A stretch of DNA of 64,000 nucleotides from Parapedobacter sp035556095 (GTDB lineage: Bacteria; Bacteroidota; Bacteroidia; Sphingobacteriales; Sphingobacteriaceae). The first letter of the stretch is position 1, and every line of letters starts with the position of its first letter. A model generated the notes under the pieces. The model saw nothing but the letters and a program-made list of their open reading frames with translations, had not been told where the DNA came from and did no database searches. The DNA is taken from NCBI RefSeq assembly GCF_035556095.1, contig NZ_DATMFT010000011.1, positions 1-64,000 on the forward strand, given 5' to 3'. Made by a program: the position numbers and the translations under genes. Below are positions 1 to 8,620 of the stretch, piece by piece.

Positions 1-3000
1 TTGCCCTCGTTGAACGTAACGACCACATCATCCCTGTAGAACGCCCCATCTTCCACACCCGTGATCTCCGGTAACGTTCTGTCAATCGTAAACATCACCG
101 TATCCGCGTTGCCAGCGGCATCCGTGACCACCAGTGTATACTCATCCTCATCGGTAACCACCGTACCTGGAGTGAATGCCTCGCCGTTGAGCGTCGCCGT
201 GCCTTCGTTGAATGCCGGGGTCACGTCCGTATTATAGGACGCGCCGTCATCTACGCCCGTGATTTCAGGAACGGTCTTGTCAATAGTAAAGGCCACCACC
301 GTCATATTACCCGCAGCGTCCGTAACCACCAGCTTGTAACCACCTTCAGCGGTAATCGGTGTACCCGAAACATAGGGATTGCCGTTCAGCAACGCGGTGC
401 CTTCATCGAAAGTGGGCGTTACATCTTCGTTGTAGTATTCACCGCTCACAACGCCTATAACCTCAGGGACGGTCTTGTCGATGGTAAAGGCCACAACCGT
501 CATGTTGCCCACTGCACCCGTAACCACCAGCTTGTAACCGCCTTCGGCCGTAATCGGCGTACCCGAAACATAGGGATTGCCGTTCAGCAGCGCGGTGCCT
601 TCATCGAAAGTGGGCGTTACATCCTCCTTATAGTATTCACCGCTCTCAACGCCTTCCACCTCAGGAACCACCCGATCAAGTATCGCAGCATCCGTCACCG
701 CACTGGCACTGTTTCCCGCAGCATCCATCACCATCACCGATAGCGTCAGCGTACCGTCCGAAAGGCCGCTCACGTCAATGCCGCTTATCGGATCGGTGGT
801 TGTCGCAATCGTACCGTTACCCGTCACCGGCGTGCCGCCGCCGCTGCTCGCAATCGTATAACTATAGCCTGTACCCACTTCCGCGTCTCTGAAAGAGAAG
901 CCGATCGAAGCAGCTTCGGTGGCATTGATGGCATCGTCGTCAAAGCCTACGCTATGGCCGTCGGGGGCAGTGGCATCGATTACAACCGTCACCGCATCGG
1001 AATATACGCTGGTATTGCCCGCAGCATCGGTAGCGTTGATCTGTAGCTCATGTGTACCCTCGGCGAGTGCCAATACGTCAAAACTCCAGCTGCCATCGGC
1101 GTTGGCCGTACCGCCCGTCAATCCGCCATCCAGTGCGGAGCGCGCGTGGAGCGCCGTGTTGGCCTCCACCGAGCCGACGGCGCCCTGTAGGGTGAGATCA
1201 GTAAGGTTTGTGATGTTATCCGTATTGCTTTCACCGCTGTCCGAGGCCGGCGCCAGATCCGGTACGGCCGGCTTTGCCGGGGCCGTAATATCTATAACAA
1301 CAATCCGTTCGGCTGATGCTTCTCCCGGATTGCCCGCCGCATCCGTGGCTATGGCCGTAAGCGTGTGCGTGTCCTCAGTGAGCACGTCGCTGGTGATTGT
1401 CCAGTTGCCATCTGTGGCAACAGCCTGCCCTAACTCGGTGACACCATCTGTATCGTACAATCTCACGGTTGAACCCACTTCCGCTGTTCCTGTAAATCTT
1501 GGGGCTACCACATTCGTGATATGGTCCGAACCCGATGTGCCGGTATCATCGTCTGCGTATAACAGCGGCCGCGATGGCGCCGCCGGGGCAACTCCGTCGA
1601 TCACGATACCGTGCTGACCAGCGATCGAGTTGGATCCGCCCACTGCAGGCAACGTCAATACCGCATCATCAGCGGCCGTATTCCGAATGGTCGCGCCATT
1701 CAATGCCAGTGCAGCCGTGGATGCATAATCCAGGTCGGCACTATGGTCGCCCGCCTCAACGGTGTAGGTAAAAGCCAGTGTATTGGAACCAGAGCCAGAA
1801 TCGTAAACTGCCTCCCGGTCCGTATCGCCTGTTTCCAACAAAAGTGCCGGTGATCCACCCGATTCATCCACCGTGACGGTCTGGTCGAAGGTCACAATGA
1901 GGATAACCTCATCGCCGATTTTATAGGTCCCGTCCGGGCTAAGCGAACCCGTCGTATTCACTGTCGGGCTGATGGAGTTCACGGTGATGCTGATTTCGTC
2001 CGTATCGGTCCGTGTTCCGCCCGCGCCCGAAAGGCCGTTGTCGTCCGAGATGATCTGTAGGCTGGCCGGGCCGTTGTAGCCACCTGTCGGGGCGAACTCC
2101 AGTCCCGCAAGCGCCAGGTTGATGTCTGCGATGGTACCCTCGAAGGCCATCGTCCCGTCATCTGTTCCGTCGCCTGCAGAGAACGTCAGTCCCGTGGTAC
2201 CCGATAATGTCAGCAGGCCATTGGCGGCGGTCAGCGTGACCTGTATGATGCCTCCCCCGGCATCAACATCGGCTACCGAAATGGCATTGCTGTTGGCCGC
2301 ACTGAATACCAGTACCCCGCCCTGGTCGACCGTCTGGCCGCCAGGAACCGTATTCACCGGCGCATCGTTCACTGCAGCAACCTGCAACGTGGTCGTTGCA
2401 GCATCCTCCTTGGCCCCACCCGTTCCGGTGTTACCGCCATCATTGATGGTTACTGTAAGCGTTACATCGTCCGTCTCGTTCAGCACAGTGGCGTATGCCA
2501 CGCTGCCCGAAGCTATAAAAGCATTGATGTTTGCGATTGTTCCGCTCAATGTCAGGGCACTGCTGGTACCCCCAACGGTAACACTGCCGCTGCTGGCCGC
2601 TGCCAGTGAGCCGCTCGGGACAGTTAATGTCGCGGTAACACTCCCGCTACCCGCATCCACATCGCTGAAGCTGATGCCCGTAAGCGCCGATGGCACGTCC
2701 TCATCCACATCAATGGTAGCGGGCACGGTTATCACAGGCGCATCATTCACCGCAGTAACCGTGACACTGATGGTACTATCAGCAGGACCCGTATTTGCGG
2801 CATCGCGGATGCGGGTCGTTATCGTAAAGTTCTGGTCGTTGTCGGCTGATGGCGTGAAGGCCACCGCTGCCAGTGCCGCGTTCACGTCGGCCACCGAACC
2901 GGTAACCGTCCATAGGCCCGTGGGAGCATCGTATGTTGACGTAGCCGAGCCATAGGTACCCGTGCTCAGCGTACCCGCCGCCGGGTTGCTCAAGGTCAGC

Positions 3001-5705
3001 GCCGCGGTGATCGTCTCGCCCATATCTCGGTCGGTCACCACGATGTCATCCAATGCCACCGCGCCACCGCCTTCCGTAACAGCTTTCGACTGCGTCATGC
3101 TGGTCGCCTCCGGCGCATCGTTTACCGGTGTCACCGTCACACTGATTGTTCCATCAGCAGGCCCTGTACCCGCCGCATCTTCGATATGCGTAGTGATGGT
3201 AAAATTCTGGTCGTTGTCGGCTGATGGTGTAAAAGCCACCGCTGCCAGTGCCGCGTTCACGTCGGCCACCGAGCCGCTTACCGTCCATACGCCCGTACCC
3301 GCGTTGAAGGTCGAAGTAGCCGAACCGAATGTACCCGTGCTCAGCGATCCAGCCGCTGCGTTGCTCAATGTGAGCATTGCAGTAACCATCTCACCAGCAT
3401 CCACATCCGTCACCACGATATCATCCAATGCCACAGCGCTACCGCCTTCGGTAGCGGCTTTCGACTGCGTCAGGTTAGTTGCCGTGGGCGCACCGTTTAC
3501 TGCCGTATAAGCCGAGGCGGCGGTTTGCGTGCCGCCGTTGCCGTCGCTGGCCGTCACCACCACCCGCAGGTATTTATGTGCATCGCTGGTGGTCAGCGTG
3601 TAGCTGGCACCGGTGGCACCGGCGATCAGCGCCAGGTTAGTGCCGCTGTTGTCATCCGCACGGTACCACTGGTATGTGTACGTCCGGCCGTCTCCGTCGG
3701 CATCCGTCCAGCTGCCGTTCGTCGTGCTGAGCGTATTGCCAACGGTAGCGGTGCCACTGACACTCGGCGCCACGCTGTTCACCGGCGCTGAGTTGGTTAC
3801 CGCCGTGTACGCGGAGGTCGCTGTCTGGGTACCGCCACGGCCGTCATTGGCCGTCACCACCACCCGCAGGTATTTATGTGCATCACTGGTGGTCAGCGTG
3901 TAGCTGGCGCTGGTAGCCCCGGCAATCAGCGCCAGGTTGGTGCCGCTGTTGTCATCCGCGCGGTACCACTGGTAACTGTACGTGCGGCCGTCACCGTCCG
4001 CGTCCGTCCAGCTGCCGTTCGTCGTAGATAGCGTATTGCCAACGGTGGCGGTGCCACTGACACTCGGCGCCACATTGTTGACCGGTGCCGAGTTGGTTAC
4101 CCCGGTATAAGCCGAAGCGGCGGTTTGCGTGCCGCCGTTGCCGTCGTTGGCCGTCACCTCCACGCGCAGGTATTTATGTGCATCGCTGGTGGTCAGCGTG
4201 TAGCTGGCACCGGTGGCACCGGCGATCAGCGCCAGGTTGGTACCGCTGTTGTCATCCGCACGGTACCACTGGTAGCTGTAAATGAGGTCATCGTCGTCGT
4301 CATCTGTCCAAGTGCCTGAGCTGCCGGAAAGCGCATTGCCCACGGTAGCCCCTCCTGCGATAGTTGGGAGAACCGTGTTTACCGGGGCGGCATTAGCGGG
4401 TGCTGCCGGGCCAATATCTTCAAACGTTATTTTTCTAATGCCGAACTGAAAGCCAGCGCCGGATGGACCGTTCGTCTCAAAGGGTCCCCAAGAGTTATTG
4501 GTAATAGTTAATGAGGTTGCTCCAGGAGGAAGGGAACCAAGATCAAATGTCTGTGTGCTATAACCAACCTGATGATTGTGAAGAATATTGGTACTGATGC
4601 TGCCACCATTATCCGTTGTAATGGTAGCCAAATCCCCTTGATATGCATAAATTTCTATAGAGACTGGTTTAAATACGCTACCATCGGTAAAACTAAGGGT
4701 TACGCTTTTTTCTGAACGGCCTACGGTTATGCCATATCCAGGGTTGTCAGATAAAAACCCAGTACTATTATATTCCCCGTCAATTTTAAGCGTTTTTCCA
4801 CCTTGACTGACTTGAGCATCAAAATTTGGTGCAGTTGGATCATTTACGCCGTTCGTCCTGAAGCGCCGATCGGAAGCTCCTAGCTCCACGACGGACCAAC
4901 TTGACGGTTCAAACGTCACCGTTTGCAACACCTCCGTAAAATCCTTCATCGCCACGGAATTGGCCAATGGCTTCGTCTCGATATCTCCTTTCTGGATTTC
5001 CAATTCCCAATCACCATCGAAAGCCACATTCCCCGTCAGGTTATCCGAAGCAGCCACATCCACATGGGTGTTACCTTTGATGATCTCCAGAAATTCTTCC
5101 CCTGCTTCTCCTTTGGCCAGCTCGCAGCCATACAACATAAAGTCGCCACCTACTTTGACGGCTCCGTTTACCACCTCCACAAACCCGGGATGGCCTCTGA
5201 GCACACGGCCATTTACCGATGTATTACCCAACAACAGTTCGCCCGCTTGGGCATGTGAGAAGAGGTGTACGGCATTCAGGTGTTGGTATTGTGCCAATGT
5301 TTGCAACAGGAATTCCAAACCGTCCACACCCTGCGGTATTTCCACCAACTCCACGCCCGGCTTCACTAATCTGCTAAACTGCCGATAGTCCCTGATGTTC
5401 CGATCGACAATCAGCAGCTCGCGGACGGAAGCTGTACGGATAGCGAGATCCGCCCCCTCCGAAATCGGCTGTACCGATACGGCCCCCGGATGCACCTTAC
5501 TATAGTTAAACGCGCTTTTTGATACCCCAGCCAACGCTGGGTCAACGAGGTAGGTTTTATTATTGCCCGAGCCGTATGCACCCCGCCGGCCGCTATAATA
5601 CGCCGAAGCGGCTGCACTAAGCGAAAGCGGACTGGCCACCATGGCCAGTTGCATCAAGGCTGTACTGAATTTTTTGCTTTTCATCGTAAGGTTGGTCAAA
5701 CTCAT
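1..5705 (-). CDS. giant repeat-rich surface adhesin with N-terminal DUF4347 domain (3' end outside window)
   Basis: One uninterrupted minus-strand frame of about 1900 codons runs off the left edge, so the C-terminus and any secretion signal there are not visible. It starts at ATG 5705 or the in-frame ATG 5684. An N-terminal hydrophobic stretch (residues 12-35) is followed by a DUF4347 domain (about 94-236) with motifs ELLIVD, FSHAQAG, LLLGN, LYGCELAKGEAG and VAASDNLTGN. After a probable beta-sandwich region come three 100-residue Ig-like repeats, two 125-residue cadherin-like repeats, further VCBS/Ig-like modules ('NDAP', 'DAAGN') and 66-residue repeats up to the edge. This is the layout of very large extracellular adhesins. 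It follows the sulfotransferase gene by 16 bp and is probably the last gene of that operon. Adhesin function is inferred from domain layout. The apparent plus-strand frames inside it are antisense shadows of the repeats. Confidence 0.85.
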   Translation of the reverse strand, partial: MSLTNLTMKSKKFSTALMQLAMVASPLSLSAAASAYYSGRRGAYGSGNNKTYLVDPALAGVSKSAFNYSKVHPGAVSVQPISEGADLAIRTASVRELLIVDRNIRDYRQFSRLVKPGVELVEIPQGVDGLEFLLQTLAQYQHLNAVHLFSHAQAGELLLGNTSVNGRVLRGHPGFVEVVNGAVKVGGDFMLYGCELAKGEAGEEFLEIIKGNTHVDVAASDNLTGNVAFDGDWELEIQKGDIETKPLANSVAMKDFTEVLQTVTFEPSSWSVVELGASDRRFRTNGVNDPTAPNFDAQVSQGGKTLKIDGEYNSTGFLSDNPGYGITVGRSEKSVTLSFTDGSVFKPVSIEIYAYQGDLATITTDNGGSISTNILHNHQVGYSTQTFDLGSLPPGATSLTITNNSWGPFETNGPSGAGFQFGIRKITFEDIGPAAPANAAPVNTVLPTIAGGATVGNALSGSSGTWTDDDDDDLIYSYQWYRADDNSGTNLALIAGATGASYTLTTSDAHKYLRVEVTANDGNGGTQTAASAYTGVTNSAPVNNVAPSVSGTATVGNTLSTTNGSWTDADGDGRTYSYQWYRADDNSGTNLALIAGATSASYTLTTSDAHKYLRVVVTANDGRGGTQTATSAYTAVTNSAPVNSVAPSVSGTATVGNTLSTTNGSWTDADGDGRTYTYQWYRADDNSGTNLALIAGATGASYTLTTSDAHKYLRVVVTASDGNGGTQTAASAYTAVNGAPTATNLTQSKAATEGGSAVALDDIVVTDVDAGEMVTAMLTLSNAAAGSLSTGTFGSATSTFNAGTGVWTVSGSVADVNAALAAVAFTPSADNDQNFTITTHIEDAAGTGPADGTISVTVTPVNDAPEATSMTQSKAVTEGGGAVALDDIVVTDRDMGETITAALTLSNPAAGTLSTGTYGSATSTYDAPTGLWTVTGSVADVNAALAAVAFTPSADNDQNFTITTRIRDAANTGPADSTISVTVTAVNDAPVITVPATIDVDEDVPSALTGISFSDVDAGSGSVTATLTVPSGSLAAASSGSVTVGGTSSALTLSGTIANINAFIASGSVAYATVLNETDDVTLTVTINDGGNTGTGGAKEDAATTTLQVAAVNDAPVNTVPGGQTVDQGGVLVFSAANSNAISVADVDAGGGIIQVTLTAANGLLTLSGTTGLTFSAGDGTDDGTMAFEGTIADINLALAGLEFAPTGGYNGPASLQIISDDNGLSGAGGTRTDTDEISITVNSISPTVNTTGSLSPDGTYKIGDEVILIVTFDQTVTVDESGGSPALLLETGDTDREAVYDSGSGSNTLAFTYTVEAGDHSADLDYASTAALALNGATIRNTAADDAVLTLPAVGGSNSIAGQHGIVIDGVAPAAPSRPLLYADDDTGTSGSDHITNVVAPRFTGTAEVGSTVRLYDTDGVTELGQAVATDGNWTITSDVLTEDTHTLTAIATDAAGNPGEASAERIVVIDITAPAKPAVPDLAPASDSGESNTDNITNLTDLTLQGAVGSVEANTALHARSALDGGLTGGTANADGSWSFDVLALAEGTHELQINATDAAGNTSVYSDAVTVVIDATAPDGHSVGFDDDAINATEAASIGFSFRDAEVGTGYSYTIASSGGGTPVTGNGTIATTTDPISGIDVSGLSDGTLTLSVMVMDAAGNSASAVTDAAILDRVVPEVEGVESGEYYKEDVTPTFDEGTALLNGNPYVSGTPITAEGGYKLVVTGAVGNMTVVAFTIDKTVPEVIGVVSGEYYNEDVTPTFDEGTALLNGNPYVSGTPITAEGGYKLVVTDAAGNMTVVAFTIDKTVPEITGVDDGASYNTDVTPAFNEGTATLNGEAFTPGTVVTDEDEYTLVVTDAAGNADTVMFTIDRTLPEITGVEDGAFYRDDVVVTFNEG
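73..666 (-). repeat. 198-bp tandem repeats coding 66-residue Ig-like modules
   Basis: Three consecutive units start at about 73, 271 and 469, each 198 bp, and a further partial unit lies toward the left edge. The units at 271 and 469 are nearly identical at DNA level, while the one at 73 is more diverged. Each codes for a module containing GxxYN(E/T)DVTP, TLNG and DAAGN-like motifs inside the giant adhesin. Near identity of neighbouring units points to recent duplication or gene conversion. Confidence 0.85.
2737..3486 (-). repeat. 375-bp tandem repeat pair coding cadherin-like modules
   Basis: Two direct units, 2737-3111 and 3112-3486, lie exactly 375 bp apart and code for 125-residue modules with VTEGG, LDDIVVTD, LSTGT and FTPSADNDQNF motifs. 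They lie inside the giant adhesin and are clearly related but not identical. Confidence 0.8.
3511..4390 (-). repeat. 300-bp tandem repeats coding Ig-like modules
   Basis: Three units start at 3511, 3811 and 4111, each 300 bp (100 residues). They share long identical stretches such as YQWYRADDNSGTNLALIAGA and TSDAHKYLRV. The third copy diverges at its far end (about 4280-4390). The block lies inside the giant adhesin and is a likely site of unit gain or loss. Confidence 0.85.
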
Positions 5706-5721
5706 CGTCGTAAGTTTATTT

Positions 5722-6555
5722 TTATCCGGTTGTTTGTTGTAGGTTATTTTCTTTCGGTGCAATGACATGCGCGTCGCTTCCTGCCGTATCCTTCCAGAAC
5801 GCCATTTCGCTGTATTTTTGGAATAAGTCCGGCGGCAGGATGGACCGCCGCTGCTTGAATTCGACTTTGCGGCCTACCGTATGCAGGCCTTTCACACCCA
5901 ATGTATAATCAAATTCGTCGTGCGAATAGTCGATGTTGTCGAAGTCGTGCCGATACGGTTCCACCCCCGTAAACTCATAAATCAGTTTCAAGGTCTTTTC
6001 GGGAAAACGGGCCAATAGCTCGTAATCCACCAACAGTAGCCGATCCGCATACTCCCCGTAAAACGCTTCTTTGAGTGCGGTGAGTGCGATGCCCACCACA
6101 CCGTTCAGCAGGCTCTCGCAACGGGTATATACGGTTGCCCGGTTGCCCGGGGAAAACATCCGACTGTAATCGAACGGGTTTTTCCGGTAGATTTTTTCGA
6201 AGCTGTCCATAATCCATGCGGGGTCGCGCACGAGGCAAACGATCTTAAAATCGTCAAACAACTCGACCAACTGGTGCATGCGGGCCGTCCACAGGCGGTT
6301 GGTATCGAAAATGATTTCTTTGGGATTATCCTGGTAATAGGCGTCAAACAACGCAGAGCAAATCGCCTTTCTTTTCTGCTCGTCGAAAAACGAGTAAAAC
6401 TCGCTGCCGGCGCCGATCTGTTCGAGGCAACCGTTGATCAAGGAAGCCACCGGGCTGCTCATTGCGGCGTGCACATCGGGATTCTGGGTGAGTATACCCG
6501 ACAACAGCGTTGATCCCGACCGCGGCAAGCCCGATATAAAGTGTAGCTGTTTCAT
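5722..6555 (-). CDS. PAPS-dependent sulfotransferase family protein
   Basis: A 277-residue protein of the sulfotransferase superfamily, which transfers sulfate from PAPS to a hydroxyl or similar acceptor. The 5'-phosphosulfate-binding loop is visible at residues 9-18 (GLPRSGSTLL). The 3'-phosphate-binding region is at about 107-118 (CLVRDPAWIMDS, with R110 and S118). There is no signal peptide, so it should act in the cytoplasm or at the membrane. The start ATG overlaps the stop of the APS kinase gene by 4 bp (ATGA), implying translational coupling. The giant adhesin gene follows 16 bp downstream. The acceptor cannot be read from sequence; the adhesin, its glycans or another surface polymer are candidates by context. 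Confidence 0.88.
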   Translation of the reverse strand: MKQLHFISGLPRSGSTLLSGILTQNPDVHAAMSSPVASLINGCLEQIGAGSEFYSFFDEQKRKAICSALFDAYYQDNPKEIIFDTNRLWTARMHQLVELFDDFKIVCLVRDPAWIMDSFEKIYRKNPFDYSRMFSPGNRATVYTRCESLLNGVVGIALTALKEAFYGEYADRLLLVDYELLARFPEKTLKLIYEFTGVEPYRHDFDNIDYSHDEFDYTLGVKGLHTVGRKVEFKQRRSILPPDLFQKYSEMAFWKDTAGSDAHVIAPKENNLQQTTG

Positions 6556-7115
6556 GTTGGTAGCGTTTCGGTAAGTTCTCTAATCGCCAAGGTATCGTCC
6601 AGCACCGACATCAGGTAGGTGACCAATTTAGTCGCTGAATTTTCGAGCGTGTCCGTTCCGGTATCGATGACCAGATCGGCATCGATGGGCTCTTCGTACG
6701 GGTCGCTTACGCCGGTGAGGTTCGTTAACCGATCGGGGTGGCCCTCCGGCAGTGATGCCCGCGCGTAAAGTCCCTTCGTATCCCTTTCCCGAAGTACATC
6801 CAATGCGCATTTAAGCCACACTAAATGGGCGCCACATATTTCCCTGAAATAAGAACGGCCCGCTTGATAAGGGTTAATGACAGCAAGTAAAACGATGTCG
6901 GCATCGGTTTCATTGGCCAGGCACGCCAGTCGCCGAAGGTGTTCGAGCCGGTCTGCTTTACTGAATCCCAGATCGGCAGAAAGCGTTTTCCGAAGCTCAT
7001 CACCGTCCAGCACCGCGACGTTGTAACCCCGCACTGCCAGCCAATCGCCTGCTAGGACAGCCAATGTTGTTTTACCAACGCCCGAAAGCCCGGTAAACTG
7101 CACGATATTCTTCAT
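6552..7115 (-). CDS. cysC: adenylylsulfate (APS) kinase
   Basis: A 187-residue cytoplasmic kinase that phosphorylates APS at the 3' position to give PAPS, the sulfate donor. Visible motifs are the P-loop GLSGVGKTT (9-17), DGDELR (38-43), DLGFSKADR (48-56), RDTKGLY (111-117) and LTGVSDPYEEP (133-143). The position that is usually serine in the FISPY motif is asparagine here (INPY, N81). It is the first gene of the unit with the overlapping sulfotransferase, and no sulfate adenylyltransferase or reductase genes are next to it. This suggests a role in sulfation rather than in sulfur assimilation. The N81 difference could mark a subfamily. Confidence 0.9.
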   Translation of the reverse strand: MKNIVQFTGLSGVGKTTLAVLAGDWLAVRGYNVAVLDGDELRKTLSADLGFSKADRLEHLRRLACLANETDADIVLLAVINPYQAGRSYFREICGAHLVWLKCALDVLRERDTKGLYARASLPEGHPDRLTNLTGVSDPYEEPIDADLVIDTGTDTLENSATKLVTYLMSVLDDTLAIRELTETLPT

Positions 7116-7498
7116 CGTATCAGGCTACAAGCGCCGGAAAATCTAAATAGCTGCCGCACCCAAATGGATAAGCGAATGCAAAAGAAGTGGTGATACCAAA
7201 TTGGAGTATTGTAGAATTCATAGGCGGTAGTGCTCTCTTTTCGTTCTTTTCAGTATTGGCAAATTTGTTGAATCACCATCTCCATCAACCTCTTCTTTCA
7301 TTGCTTAAACCCATCTTCCCCGAGGACTTTGTTTAAGTGACTTTCCAGCTACAATTATGGCTATTTTTTTTTATAGTTCTGATTTTTTCTAAAAAAAAAT
7401 CCGACGGCACAATTCACAAACATTTTGTTGCCCCAATGAAACCAGTAAAGTGGCAATACGTTAAGAAAACCCCTGATATGGCGAATCGTCAGCCGATA
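7116..7498. other. intergenic region, no gene seen
   Basis: About 380 bp without a convincing gene. It holds an AT-rich self-complementary stretch at about 7379-7401 (GATTTTTT / AAAAAATC) that could act as a terminator for the minus-strand gene ending at 7499. No clear promoter for cysC was identified; the plus-strand frame starting at 7337 has no protein-like features. Confidence 0.5.
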
Positions 7499-8236
7499 TT
7501 ACACCACAAAAGCGCCTACAATAGCGGAGGGATGCAAGTCTTTATTGTTCAGCAGATGGAAACGGGACCCCATGTTGTACATGAATTCCAGGGAAAGCCC
7601 CACGATGATGACGGTACCCGCAGGTTCGGACACATCGAAATGCCAATGGTGCTCCGGCACGTCCTTTTCCCTCGTGCGTAACGAAATGATGTGTTCCTTG
7701 CTGCCGATTGCCTTCGATGTGCCTTTTTCAAAATCAAAAGCAGATGCCCTGAGTTGGATACGGCAATGCGTCATGTCGCCAGACCACCGCAAATCGTCCT
7801 CCGAATGAAAAGCCGGAATACGGATATCCAATCCCTTTGCGGGTGAGCATTCGACTTCGACATCCACAAACAGGTAGTCCTGCAAATGGGATTTGGCATT
7901 GAACTGAAAATCGACCAACCGGTGCAATTTCCCTGCAGCGAGCTTCATGGCTCCCGCCTGCTGGCCCCGGTTGGCCCGCATGGACCGCAGCACCTGTGCA
8001 TTCAGCCTATTGATCATTCCACTATCCTGTTTATCCAGGATCAGCGCCCAAAGCTTATGCCGGATCAGCCGCGCGCAACGACTGGCTGTGCCGAAATCTA
8101 TCCCCGCGGCCTTCGTGGCTTCGGTTTGTTTTATCCCGAATTTTGGATGCCCTTGCAACACATTCAAATTGCCGACCCTCCGGCTGATCACGGAGCCGAC
8201 CATTCCGCGGATATAACCGTCTTCTATCTTTCCCAT
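7499..8236 (-). CDS. conserved-looking hypothetical protein (possible DUF6266-like)
   Basis: A 245-residue protein that I do not recognise with confidence. The N-terminus (MGKIEDGYIRGMVGSV, then RRVGN and an R/K-rich stretch) resembles by eye the DUF6266 pattern found in several paralogues per Sphingobacteriaceae genome: a glycine-rich opening, then a region like 'GKIGN', then a helix with AxRxxF-like spacing. The C-terminal half looks beta-rich (LFVDVEVECS, CRIQLRASAFDF, TVIIVGLSLEF). There is no signal peptide or membrane segment. It stands alone, with about 380 bp of non-coding DNA on each side, and could be a small structural or phage/CIS-type protein. Function is unknown. Confidence 0.6.
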   Translation of the reverse strand: MGKIEDGYIRGMVGSVISRRVGNLNVLQGHPKFGIKQTEATKAAGIDFGTASRCARLIRHKLWALILDKQDSGMINRLNAQVLRSMRANRGQQAGAMKLAAGKLHRLVDFQFNAKSHLQDYLFVDVEVECSPAKGLDIRIPAFHSEDDLRWSGDMTHCRIQLRASAFDFEKGTSKAIGSKEHIISLRTREKDVPEHHWHFDVSEPAGTVIIVGLSLEFMYNMGSRFHLLNNKDLHPSAIVGAFVV

Positions 8237-8620
8237 TATCCTGTTTTATTGATGAAAAATAGGGCTAAAGTAGTAATATAATATATTGTATATCAAATAT
8301 TTGTTTATTTTTACGATTGTCAAAAATAGGCTTCGGTGCGCGATGTAAATTTCGAAATGCGTTGTCGAAGCGTCATTATGAAAATGGAAAACCGGTAATG
8401 ACACTGGTTCGACACTTGTTCACCAGTGGTTTGTCACTTGTTTGCCAACGGTTCGACAGTGGTTCGCTATGCCTGCACCCTGTGAGCACGGTGAGTCCAC
8501 GTCGAGTCCACGTTTTATGTGATACTACGTGCTTTTAGCGCGGACACACCGCGGTTGAACCGTCTTCACGTAGCGAAGCAGTCTCGGACGAGTGTCGAAC
8601 CGGCCTCAACCAGCCCCCTT
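8237..8620. other. intergenic region carrying an 11-bp tandem array
   Basis: Non-coding DNA between two minus-strand genes. The part next to the hypothetical gene (8270-8310) is very AT-rich and may hold its promoter. The part 8401-8601 carries an 11-bp-phased repeat and an inverted copy of one unit, listed separately. The plus-strand frame across it is low in protein-like character. Confidence 0.6.
8401..8510. repeat. 11-bp degenerate tandem repeat with distal inverted copy
   Basis: Six successive 11-mers in register from 8401 to 8466 fit the pattern nCAnTkGTTyG (for example ACACTGGTTCG, ACACTTGTTCA, ACAGTGGTTCG). Two weaker units ending in GAGTCCA follow at 8489-8510. The exact 11-mer GGTTCGACACT at 8406-8416 recurs inverted at 8591-8601. 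The period is close to one helical turn, so all copies would face the same side of the DNA. No coding function is apparent. Confidence 0.7.

Noticed and set aside
919..4319. Several plus-strand frames of 60-280 codons, the longest at 2119-2955
   Set aside because: They are antisense to the repeat-rich adhesin and rich in S, T, V, A and P because of its codon pattern. The minus frame is continuous and shows clear domains.
7337..7681. Plus-strand frame of 114 codons
   Set aside because: It crosses an AT-rich hairpin and then runs antisense into the 245-residue gene; it has no protein-like features.
8401..8510. Possible CRISPR array
   Set aside because: The units are 11 bp, contiguous and degenerate, without spacers; no cas genes are nearby.
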